A stretch of DNA of 64,000 nt from Petrimonas sp. IBARAKI (GTDB lineage Bacteria; Bacteroidota; Bacteroidia; Bacteroidales; Dysgonomonadaceae), in contig AP018040.2 in assembly GCA_002356435.2 (NCBI GenBank), positions 1,984,001 through 2,048,000 on the forward strand, written 5' to 3'. The position numbers and the translations under genes are program-made. Positions 29,401 to 35,681 of this stretch are shown piece by piece. The notes below the pieces were generated by a model, which ran no database searches, was not told the DNA's origin, and saw only the letters and a program-made list of their open reading frames with translations. Numbering within the stretch: the first letter of the stretch is position 1; each line of letters opens with the position of its first letter.

Positions 29401-29947
29401 CAATATAAGATACATGTAGAATGGCATCAAGAGCCACACGCAACGAAAAACTCCCATTAACATCGGTGATAGTGCCATTACTTGTTCCTTTCTCTATAAT
29501 GTTAGCACCAATAACAGGTTCACCGTTTACATCGGTAACCTTTCCCGTAACAACTTTTTGCTGGGGTTGTTGTTCAGATACCAGTTCGATAGTGCGTTTG
29601 CGATCGAAAAAAATATACTTGTCGGAAACAGAATATGACAAAGAAGTGTTTTGGGTCATCACTTCCAGAATTTCTTTAACCGTTTTATCAGTCATATCTA
29701 AATTGAACCGGTAAGAATTATCCACATCGCGGTTTTTATAAAAAAACACATAACTCGATTGTTTTTCAATTATGGAAACCACCTCGTTAAAAGTGGCATC
29801 CTTTGCTTTAACAGTAATTTTTTCACTTTGTGCGTGACTCAGAGCAAATGCATTACAAATGCCCGCCAACATAAAAATTACGATAAACTTCATGGTTAAT
29901 ACTATTTTTCCGGGTATAAATCCTCGTAAGATTACTATTTTATTCAT
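26486..29947 (-). CDS. susC: SusC/RagA family TonB-linked outer-membrane transporter with STN domain
   Basis: The 1153-residue protein begins MNKIVILRGFIPGKIVLTMK, followed by a signal peptide ending SHAQ. An STN domain follows (KITVKAKDATFNEVVSIIEKQ), then a carboxypeptidase-regulatory-like domain (VTGKVTDVNGEPVIGANIIEKG), the SusC signature VVGYGTMKKSDLTGSV with plug, and the barrel, which ends PQARQYLIGLSVKF. It imports large oligomers across the outer membrane with TonB energy, and through the STN domain it signals to the adjacent FecR. ATG 29947 fits the usual SusC N-terminus; a longer frame to 30004 exists. Gene order on this strand is sigma, FecR, susC, susD, oxidoreductase, TIM barrel. 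Confidence 0.95.
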   Translation of the reverse strand: MNKIVILRGFIPGKIVLTMKFIVIFMLAGICNAFALSHAQSEKITVKAKDATFNEVVSIIEKQSSYVFFYKNRDVDNSYRFNLDMTDKTVKEILEVMTQNTSLSYSVSDKYIFFDRKRTIELVSEQQPQQKVVTGKVTDVNGEPVIGANIIEKGTSNGTITDVNGSFSLRVALDAILHVSYIGYLPYEITTTGQTSLSVIIQEDTKTLDEVVVVGYGTMKKSDLTGSVASVKGEDLTGIPVRSASEALQGKVPGVTIMSTGGSPGTPPSVRIRGIGTVNGNDPLYVVDGFPQSDIGWLNQNDIQSMEILKDASAEAIYGSRGANGVVIITTKKGTMSSTHRMNVNLDVYFGKQNVTKKFDLLDAEEFIDYRNLAYTNGTGQPWISSSDKQQLLDFLKNNFGSTKGTDWQEQIFQSAPIRNYNLSISNGTEKTSYYSSLGYMSQDGIVKESDFKRVSWRTTVDNQLTSWARLSSNFSIVSQERRNVVENTIYDGTIFSSLTVDPVTPIFRTNLNNVAPLLANLLLIDKIDASNPYTAYSPVFFNNRANPVAQLDINKNNRWKDVTFRGGSTLDIDIFKWLKYRGTVNLSIYRANPEYFTPSYYIGAYQNNIDGYVGSASYFSNYTVIDNLLTLDKTYDWNGKQHTTFLLGNSVEMTKGGAFSASKTGIVTNAESQTVIDAATKNPSAGGSKYNGSMVSYFGRLFHSWQDRYLLTATLRYDGSSSFGIGNRWGVFPSASAAWVFSEESFLKNMDSHLSNGKLRLSWGQIGNQAIDGGAYRSTYSLNSGYFFFNGIFQLAGGKSYMGNPNVKWETTEQTDLGIDLGFFDNKLTFVGDLFYKKTKDMLLQVPLPHYLGYTNNPWTNAGSIENKGIELSINYLGSTGDLNYSLGGNFFTYSNKVLSLGGGQPLYGVGYDNKTITKTEVGQPVGYFYGLKTNGIFQSQQEIDSYKNAEGKQVVQDKARPGDLRYVDVNNDGIISDADRTYLGSPFPKFTFGLNASFDYKGFDLLMDFYGVQGNTIMNMKKLDLYSGTAYYNAPKDLMENAWSETNKSNTQFRITTDNSTNVQVSDWLAEDGSYFQMKNIQIGYRLPANLLKKIYMQEMRIWIGAYNLFTLTKYTGMSPEIADSRPLFNGVDIAFYPQARQYLIGLSVKF

Positions 29948-30126
29948 ATATTTGCATGTTTTTGATTGGGTTAGAACTAATTGTTCCGTTAGTTTACCAG
30001 ACACCCGGAACAGTTGTTAATTGATTAAAAACGCCTTATCTTGAATCGGGTAGTCTATCGAATTGCCCGGTTCTTTTTATTCTTCTTTTATCCGTCCATA
30101 GGTTTTAATTTTAAATGATTTAATGT

Positions 30127-31149
30127 TTATTTTAACGCAATTGTAATGGAGTCGTTGCTAAAAATTGTCCGGAATTCTCCATGAAAATTAATAATCCGCA
30201 TAACCTCTTCTATGCTCTGATTCGATGAGAATTTACCGGTATACTTCTCCGCACGGCTTTCTTTATCAGTAACAATAATGGTTACACCGTACATTTTACT
30301 CAACCGATCAGTTATTTGTTGCAAAGGAACATCCTGAAACGAATATATCCCGTTGGTCCAAGATATTACCTCATGGGTATCGGTCTGGTTCAAGGTTATT
30401 TGTCCGGTATATGCATCAAAGCGAAGTTGTTGCTCAGGACTCATTACAATACGATCCCTTAAATTTTTCTCTTCGTCAAAAGTTTCCAGTTGCACTTTTC
30501 CACTGATCAGGGTAGTGACGGAATATGCATCTGTTGAATAATCCATAACATTAAATCTCGTTCCCAGCACATTGATTTGTTGTTTATTGCTGTGAACAAT
30601 AAATAATTTGTTTTCCTGCTTTATTACGTTGAACAATGCTTCACCATCGAGGTATACTTTACGTTCTTCATTTTTAAATTTCTTCGGATATCTTAAATAA
30701 GACGACGCATTTAGTTGTACCCACGAACCATCGGGTAAATGAATGGTTTTAGGAAGACTACACGCGGGATTATGAACTTCCACCCAGGTAACGGATGTTT
30801 CCTGCCGTATGTAAAACAAAGTAACGCCCCAAATTAAGAATCCAGCGACAGCGGCAGTTGTAGCTATTTTCCAACGGTTGAACAGTATTGATTTTTTCTT
30901 TGTAACAACTATCTCATCCTTACTTTTACTTTTTTGAAGTTTTGCCCATAGGCGATTCCATCCGGTTTCCAACTCAACACCATCAATATACAAATCTCCT
31001 TTTCGATAATCATAGATATTTTTTAGTTCGAAAAACAATTTTTTGTTTTTGTCGGTTAAATGAATCCATTCAGAAAAGAAATGCATTTCTTCTTCCGAAA
31101 CGGTATTTTGTAAAACCCGAATGATTATTTCCTCTATATTAAAGTCCAT
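30127..31149 (-). CDS. FecR family anti-sigma factor of the SusCD locus
   Basis: The 340-residue protein has an N-terminal anti-sigma segment (FNIEEIIIRVLQNTVSEEEM), one membrane helix (WKIATTAAVAGFLIWGVTLF), the FecR domain (HLPDGSWVQLNASSYLRYPK, DGEALFNVIKQ, VLGTRFNVMDYS) and C-terminal DUF4974 (FQDVPLQQITDRLSKMYGV). It controls the sigma factor upstream and receives the signal from the STN domain of SusC. ATG 31149 is used; one in-frame TTG lies directly before it. The 179-base gap to susC is where a sigma-dependent promoter for the transport genes would be expected; I see no confident motif there. Confidence 0.92.
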   Translation of the reverse strand: MDFNIEEIIIRVLQNTVSEEEMHFFSEWIHLTDKNKKLFFELKNIYDYRKGDLYIDGVELETGWNRLWAKLQKSKSKDEIVVTKKKSILFNRWKIATTAAVAGFLIWGVTLFYIRQETSVTWVEVHNPACSLPKTIHLPDGSWVQLNASSYLRYPKKFKNEERKVYLDGEALFNVIKQENKLFIVHSNKQQINVLGTRFNVMDYSTDAYSVTTLISGKVQLETFDEEKNLRDRIVMSPEQQLRFDAYTGQITLNQTDTHEVISWTNGIYSFQDVPLQQITDRLSKMYGVTIIVTDKESRAEKYTGKFSSNQSIEEVMRIINFHGEFRTIFSNDSITIALK

Positions 31150-31267
31150 CAATTACTTATTTCTTCTAATAATCAAAAAGACTCTACGGCCTTTATAGCG
31201 TCTTTTGATATATATACGGTTTAAGAACAAAAACTACGTATATAAATTACAAAAAATTAAATAATTT

Positions 31268-31810
31268 TCACAATAAAACAAAAAAAATGGAGAGAAGTAA
31301 AGGCATTAAATTATCACGAATTATTTTCAAAGCTTTATAAACTTGTGTTTCTACGGTTCTTACGGAGATATTTAAATCTTTAGCAATTCTGGCATGTTTT
31401 TCTTCTTCAAGGTAAGCTTTAATAAAAATTCTTTTACATTGTGGGGGAAGTCTCTCTATTTCATCATAGACAGCATTGATTTTCTCATTAAATAAAATAT
31501 CTTCGTTTAAATCATACCATCTTAATTCTTCAATCTTCAGTTCTGCCTGAATCCTTGACACATAAGTCTCTTCAACTTTAAGATGCTCCAGATAATCGAG
31601 ACAGGCATTTCTTACCATGCGGAAAAGGTAAGCCTTTATTCCGTTTTCATTAAACTTCTCTGAATTTTGGTGATAAAACTTAAGAAACACATCATGTACA
31701 ATATCTTCAGCTGTGAAGTTATCGACAAACTTTCTGGCAAAGGCGATTAACTGAGGAGCCTGTTGCAGGTAAATTTTTTTTACTTGCTTTTCATCGCCAC
31801 AGGGTATCAT
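31268..31810 (-). CDS. ECF sigma factor of the SusCD locus
   Basis: The 180-residue protein shows region 2 (APQLIAFARKFVDNFTAEDI, VHDVFLKFY, KAYLFRMVRNACLDYL) and region 4 (ERLPPQCKRIFIKAYLEE, LNISVRTVETQVYKALKII), typical of the Bacteroidales expansion of ECF factors. It ends with a hydrophobic stretch (LMPLLLSIFFVLL), common in this subfamily and perhaps membrane- or FecR-contacting. ATG 31810 is preceded by AAGAGA, a plausible ribosome site; an in-frame TTG at 31834 is the alternative. FecR follows after 118 bases. The gene start lies 96 bases from the sprA-tail repeat copy B. Confidence 0.9.
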   Translation of the reverse strand: MIPCGDEKQVKKIYLQQAPQLIAFARKFVDNFTAEDIVHDVFLKFYHQNSEKFNENGIKAYLFRMVRNACLDYLEHLKVEETYVSRIQAELKIEELRWYDLNEDILFNEKINAVYDEIERLPPQCKRIFIKAYLEEEKHARIAKDLNISVRTVETQVYKALKIIRDNLMPLLLSIFFVLL

Positions 31811-31859
31811 ATCTCTTAATCGACCGTTTTGCAATTCAGGTATTTTTTCTCTTCATCTG

Positions 31860-31867
31860 CAAAGGTA
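31860..31867 (-). promoter_or_regulatory. Candidate -7 element for the SusCD-locus sigma gene
   Basis: TACCTTTG on the minus strand fits TAnnTTTG and lies 49 bases before ATG 31810. The nearest TTG is only 15 bases upstream instead of 19, so the promoter would be imperfect. Confidence 0.35.
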
Positions 31868-31905
31868 ACCAATTTGGAAAAACAATAAAAAAACTTGATA
31901 TTACA

Positions 31906-31965
31906 CAGCATACCCCACAGCCAACACAAGTGCAGGAATGAGCCTGCGGTTGAATTTGAACCGGT
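31906..31965 (+). repeat. 60-bp direct repeat, copy B (orphan sprA 3' end)
   Basis: This orphan copy of the sprA tail is still readable in frame: it encodes the last residues of SprA (SAGMSLRLNLNR) and ends in TAG. It differs from copy A by one silent base within 60 bases. Its upstream flank is unrelated to sprA. It lies 11 bases from the stop of the WbsX-like gene and marks the right boundary of the candidate island. Confidence 0.97.
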
Positions 31966-31976
31966 AGCGGGTACTT

Positions 31977-33197
31977 TTAGGGCTCGTATTCCCCGCTCAT
32001 CACCTCTTTTACGGCTTTTAAATAGCCAAATCCATTCTGCATATCAGGCAGGAGATAGCTCCCCTCCACCCATTCATTCCAGGCATTTATGGTAATGAGT
32101 TTCGTTTGTTCAGGATGACTATCAGCATACTTCTTAGCTTGATACAACAAAGCTGCGAAGCTTTCGGGGGTGTTGTGGTAATGAACCACATCCTTCATGC
32201 CTTTCGCTGGAAAACGCGGCGTATCATCCCAGCCAACAGATACACATGGGAATAACGGTACGTTCAATATGGAATCCATTTGAGTCCGTATTTTTCTTGA
32301 ATTGTCGCCGTATACCAAATAATCTTCGTTGAGTCCTCCCATGTTATACATGGCAACACTGTTGAACCCCATCTCCTCTACTTTGTTTGAAAATTTTTCA
32401 GCCGACTCTTTCGACATGAGGGAGCCTCCCCCCTGGTTCCATTGAATATGCAGGTCCGGGAATCCCGCTTTTTTAACTTCCTCCCGGAAATAATCCAGTG
32501 CTTCCCGTGTTCTCTTCGCATCTCCTCCGAAGCTCTCCATCAGCTTGTCAATACTGAAAATAGAGAAAACGGGCTTGCCGTCAATCTTAAAATAATTCGG
32601 TTGCTTGAAATATTGATTGATCACCCGGTCAACGATAATCTTAAAATTATTTTCATCAACAACAGCGTTCCACAAAACCGACGTATCGTCCTTATATTTG
32701 TGAACATTCCAATAATTGCGCTTTACATCGTGATTGGCCCACATGATATAAAACTGCATCTTCGAGTTATTTTTTGCTTTCAGGAATCCATCGTTCAGCG
32801 CACTTTCCAGAAATGGTCCCTCGTCATACCAGTACCAGTCATACACAAAGACATTGACTCCATGTTCCACTGCCAGGTCAATCCATTTCTCAACCACCTT
32901 AGGGTCGTTATCCATCTCATAACCCCACAACGGAAGCCTCGGCTGGTAATGGCCTTCAAATCGTGGGTTTCCTTTCTTGATCACCTCCCATTCCCCGGTT
33001 CCTTCGGGCCACAACATATCACCGAAACGCTCGTCGTGATGGCACGATGGCCAAATGTAGGCTGCAACGTAATACTCAGAATTATTACTGCTCTCCTTAA
33101 CCGTGTTTTTTTTATCGGTACATGAAGTTACTGCCATACAGCATGCCATCCATACGGACAACTTTAAAAAAAAATTTACATTAATTTTGAAAACCAT
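31977..33197 (-). CDS. WbsX/GH99-like glycoside hydrolase lipoprotein
   Basis: The 406-residue lipoprotein has a signal with lipobox VTSC (about residue 24) and a GH99-like/WbsX TIM-barrel domain. Landmarks are AAYIWPSCHHDERFGDMLWP at the start, VFVYDWYWYDEG in the middle and TINAWNEWVEGSYLLPD near the C-terminus, which is the WbsX hallmark. GH99 enzymes cleave alpha-mannosides through an epoxide-type mechanism; WbsX-like proteins occur in polysaccharide loci. ATG 33197 gives a proper lipoprotein signal, while the frame extends to 33260. It lies just outside the sprA-tail repeat and upstream of the SusCD operon, so its connection to that locus is uncertain. Confidence 0.8.
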   Translation of the reverse strand: MVFKINVNFFLKLSVWMACCMAVTSCTDKKNTVKESSNNSEYYVAAYIWPSCHHDERFGDMLWPEGTGEWEVIKKGNPRFEGHYQPRLPLWGYEMDNDPKVVEKWIDLAVEHGVNVFVYDWYWYDEGPFLESALNDGFLKAKNNSKMQFYIMWANHDVKRNYWNVHKYKDDTSVLWNAVVDENNFKIIVDRVINQYFKQPNYFKIDGKPVFSIFSIDKLMESFGGDAKRTREALDYFREEVKKAGFPDLHIQWNQGGGSLMSKESAEKFSNKVEEMGFNSVAMYNMGGLNEDYLVYGDNSRKIRTQMDSILNVPLFPCVSVGWDDTPRFPAKGMKDVVHYHNTPESFAALLYQAKKYADSHPEQTKLITINAWNEWVEGSYLLPDMQNGFGYLKAVKEVMSGEYEP

Positions 33198-33264
33198 AGT
33201 ATTTGAGTTAAAAAATATTTTTGCAATTATAGTAAAAACTATTGAGAATCCTCCTAACAATTCT

Positions 33265-33951
33265 CTAATAGCCGAAATTCTTCAAATCGACCAATTCCGT
33301 GTTTTCACATTTCATGATACGTCCGGGAAAAGTCTGAACAATGGAATAATTGTGGGTCGACATAATAACAGCAGTGCCCCCACTGGAAATCTGTTGCAGT
33401 AAGTCTACAATCTGGCTACCGGTTTCGGGATCCAGATTTCCTGTAGGCTCATCGGCAAGAATCAGCAATGGCGAATTGAGCAACGCCCGGGCAATTACCA
33501 CACGTTGCTGTTCGCCACCTGAAAGTTCGTGCGGCATTTTGTAGGTTTTGTTTTGCATTCCAACCTGAGTCAATACCTCAATAATACGGTCCTTAATAAT
33601 TATTTTGTCTTTCCAACCCGTCGCCCGGAGCACAAACTCCAGGTTCTTTTCTACCGTACGGTCGATGAGAAGCTGAAAATCCTGGAAAACGATACCGATC
33701 TTTCTACGCAGGTAAGGGATCTGTTTTCTTTTCAAGGCTTGCAAGTGGTAATCGAAGACACGGGCATCGCCGGACTCAATCGGAATTTCAGCATACATAC
33801 TCTTCAGTAATGTACTTTTCCCCGACCCTACTTTACCGATAATGTATAAAAAATCACCCCGGTTGACCTCCAGGTTCACATCACGTAAAATTATATTTTC
33901 CTCTCTGTTGAGTTGTACTCCGGTATATTTTATCAAAAAATCGTCACTCAT
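33265..33951 (-). CDS. ftsE: Cell-division ABC ATPase FtsE
   Basis: The 228-residue ATPase has Walker A (GKVGSGKST), Q-loop (VFQDFQLL), signature ([15 protein letters not shown]), Walker B ([13 protein letters not shown]) and H-loop (STHNYSIV). The GKVGSGKST form and overall length match Bacteroidota FtsE, which works with FtsX to regulate peptidoglycan hydrolases at the septum. ftsX is not adjacent here, as is common in this phylum. Its ATG overlaps the stop of the preceding SHOCT/DUF4870 gene by one base (TAATG), so translation is coupled. Another MacB/LolD-type ATPase is less likely. Confidence 0.87.
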   Translation of the reverse strand: MSDDFLIKYTGVQLNREENIILRDVNLEVNRGDFLYIIGKVGSGKSTLLKSMYAEIPIESGDARVFDYHLQALKRKQIPYLRRKIGIVFQDFQLLIDRTVEKNLEFVLRATGWKDKIIIKDRIIEVLTQVGMQNKTYKMPHELSGGEQQRVVIARALLNSPLLILADEPTGNLDPETGSQIVDLLQQISSGGTAVIMSTHNYSIVQTFPGRIMKCENTELVDLKNFGY

Positions 33952-34418
33952 TATTTTAAAAATTGAATAATAAACGGATATCTCCAGTATTCGCCGTTAT
34001 TGGCTTTAACAGCAGCCAAAATAACAAAAACCAGGTAAACAATACCCAGAACGACGAGCAACGGAATACCGATAATAGTAATAGCTAGTACCGCACTGTA
34101 AATGAGATAGCTGATCGTAAAATTCAATATATTTTTTCCGTGAAGATCCACGTTGGCGTTGATATCCTTATTGATAACCCACATGAGTACGGGCGCCACA
34201 AACCCAGCTAACGGTATCAGCAAACCCAGCAATTGGGAAACATGCATCAACATGAGGTAAGTGTTTTCTTCCAGTCCGAAAAGAGGCTTACTGCCCGACG
34301 ATGTCGACGACGAAATTGTTTCATTCAATATCTTCGCTTTTTCACGTTGGTATTCTTCTTCGGTGATGCTTCCTTTTTCACGAAGTTGGTCCAGAATTTT
34401 TAAATCTTCGTATTTCAT
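33951..34418 (-). CDS. SHOCT and DUF4870 domain membrane protein
   Basis: The 155-residue protein begins with a SHOCT-like helix pair (LDQLREKGSITEEEYQREKA), followed by a DUF4870 domain with about three hydrophobic segments (VSQLLGLLIPLAGFVAPVLM, FTISYLIYSAVLAITIIGIP, VVLGIVYLVFVILAAV). It is an inner-membrane protein with no known activity. It is translationally coupled to ftsE and lies 32 bases after the TlpA-like lipoprotein gene. DUF4870 proteins are widespread in Bacteroidota. Confidence 0.85.
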   Translation of the reverse strand: MKYEDLKILDQLREKGSITEEEYQREKAKILNETISSSTSSGSKPLFGLEENTYLMLMHVSQLLGLLIPLAGFVAPVLMWVINKDINANVDLHGKNILNFTISYLIYSAVLAITIIGIPLLVVLGIVYLVFVILAAVKANNGEYWRYPFIIQFLK

Positions 34419-34450
34419 GATCTTTTTTGTGTTATGTAGTACATTTAATC

Positions 34451-35035
34451 TTAACTCATAGCTCTCAGCAACTTGTCAATCAAGGAAACCATTTCGTTGA
34501 ATTCCTCTTCTTCAAACAACCGGGTAAGCATAACGATCTTACCCTCCCTGTCAATAATGATATTGCGCGTGATGCCGGCATCTTTTTCGGCGTACAACCC
34601 GAAGATTCCCGCATCCGGATCCATTCCAATGGGATAGGTAACACCGGTTGCCTCACGCAGCACCTGAATTTTTTCTGCCGGTTCCTCCCGGTCAATACCA
34701 TACAACGCAAACTGGGGATTGTCTTTGTGTTTTTGCCATATCTCTTTCTCGATGTGCGGCATTTCTTTCCGACAAACCCCGCACCAACTGGCGGTAAATT
34801 GCAGCATCACCACTCTCCCGCGCAAATCGGATAGTTTTATTTTTTTACCGTCGGGCAAAGCCATCTCAAAATCGGGAGCAGGGTCTCCTACTTTTACCCG
34901 GTATTGGCGGTCAAGGGTATCCTGAACCTGAACGGTATTTTGTTTTTGCGTATTAACACCGTTCTTTTTCACGGAGGGGTTACACGATACCAACGCCAGG
35001 ACAAATAAAAAAATGAAAGATAATCCTTTAAGCAT
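34451..35035 (-). CDS. TlpA-like thioredoxin-family lipoprotein
   Basis: The 194-residue lipoprotein (signal ending ALVSC, Cys about residue 18) has a TlpA/ResA-like thioredoxin domain: GDPAPDFEMALPDGKKIKLS at its start, WCGVC as redox site in FTASWCGVCRKEMPHIEKE, and a cis-Pro region VTYPIGMDPDAG. It would reduce or shuffle disulfides, or act as a peroxide sensor, on the periplasmic face of a membrane. It heads the minus-strand run with DUF4870 and ftsE. The redox partner is unknown. Confidence 0.88.
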   Translation of the reverse strand: MLKGLSFIFLFVLALVSCNPSVKKNGVNTQKQNTVQVQDTLDRQYRVKVGDPAPDFEMALPDGKKIKLSDLRGRVVMLQFTASWCGVCRKEMPHIEKEIWQKHKDNPQFALYGIDREEPAEKIQVLREATGVTYPIGMDPDAGIFGLYAEKDAGITRNIIIDREGKIVMLTRLFEEEEFNEMVSLIDKLLRAMS

Positions 35036-35098
35036 ATGATTTTAACGGTTTTCAAAAATAAATCTTTTACGCTAAACGCTTTGTTCTTCGTTTACACT

Positions 35099-35506
35099 TC
35101 ACAAAGATAGTTTTTTTTCCTGTTTCCGATTTTTTTTGTATAAAAATAAAGCGATAAGCCAAGCGGTAAGGGAACCCAGGAGGTCGGCCAAAAAATCGGC
35201 CAGTTCTGCACTGCGCGAGCTAAAGAAGTACTTCTGCATCAGTTCAATAGCTGCTCCGTATATAACAGGTAAAATAAATCCCCAGAAAACCCAGCGGCTC
35301 ATTCTGGGACGACCGTTATGCAAGCGATAATAATCAAACAAGGAGACGGCCGACAATACAAAAAACATTCCGAAGTGAGCTATCTTGTCCCAAGCTATAA
35401 TTTGTGGAAGTTGAGGGACATCATCAGAACTAATCAAGCAGGTTACGGTGAAAATCAGGAATCCAACAAAAACGGGAAGAAGAATATGACGGAGATAATT
35501 ATTCAT
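35099..35506 (-). CDS. VanZ family membrane protein
   Basis: The 135-residue protein has four hydrophobic segments and the VanZ-like landmarks KIAHFGMFFVLSAV near the second segment and AAIELMQKYFFSSRSAELAD in the loop before the last segment. VanZ-like proteins are inner-membrane proteins linked to teicoplanin tolerance in Gram-positives, but their role in Bacteroidota is unknown. In many Bacteroidota a VanZ-like gene follows gcvH; gcvH is not here. It is divergent from the S41 protease gene. Confidence 0.85.
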   Translation of the reverse strand: MNNYLRHILLPVFVGFLIFTVTCLISSDDVPQLPQIIAWDKIAHFGMFFVLSAVSLFDYYRLHNGRPRMSRWVFWGFILPVIYGAAIELMQKYFFSSRSAELADFLADLLGSLTAWLIALFLYKKNRKQEKKLSL

Positions 35507-35681
35507 ATAGGGACATCGTTTTGCAAAAAACGTCTCAAAGATAATTTAAAAACATGACTCCACGCTCAATTTTAAAAACATATAACTAAAACAATCCCTT
35601 AAATTCCTGAAAAATTCGTTTCTTTGTCAGCTAAATACAAAAAACAACATACAAAACGATCATTTTCGGATTTCTTTAAAT

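Larger units (their letters stand above)
17548..31965. other. Candidate 14.4-kb accessory island inserted at the 3' end of sprA
   Basis: The segment between the two sprA-tail repeats holds only accessory genes. These are a sigma/FecR/TonB-receptor module on the plus strand and a sigma/FecR/SusC/SusD/oxidoreductase/TIM-barrel locus on the minus strand. The gene stays intact at one end and leaves only its tail at the other, the layout made by elements that integrate into the 3' end of a gene. No integrase, transposase or transfer gene is inside, so a mechanism cannot be named. Base composition changes strongly within it (GC-rich near 24600, AT-rich from 24791 on), so it may be a composite. Confidence 0.5.

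Noticed and set aside
31895-32095. 66-codon plus-strand frame over the end of the WbsX-like gene
   Set aside because: It arises from the orphan sprA tail read in another frame plus the antisense strand of the WbsX-like gene; no ribosome site or homology.
33265-33951. ATPase of a drug or lipoprotein exporter
   Set aside because: The motif form, length and lack of an adjacent permease fit the solitary ftsE of Bacteroidota better than MacB or LolD.
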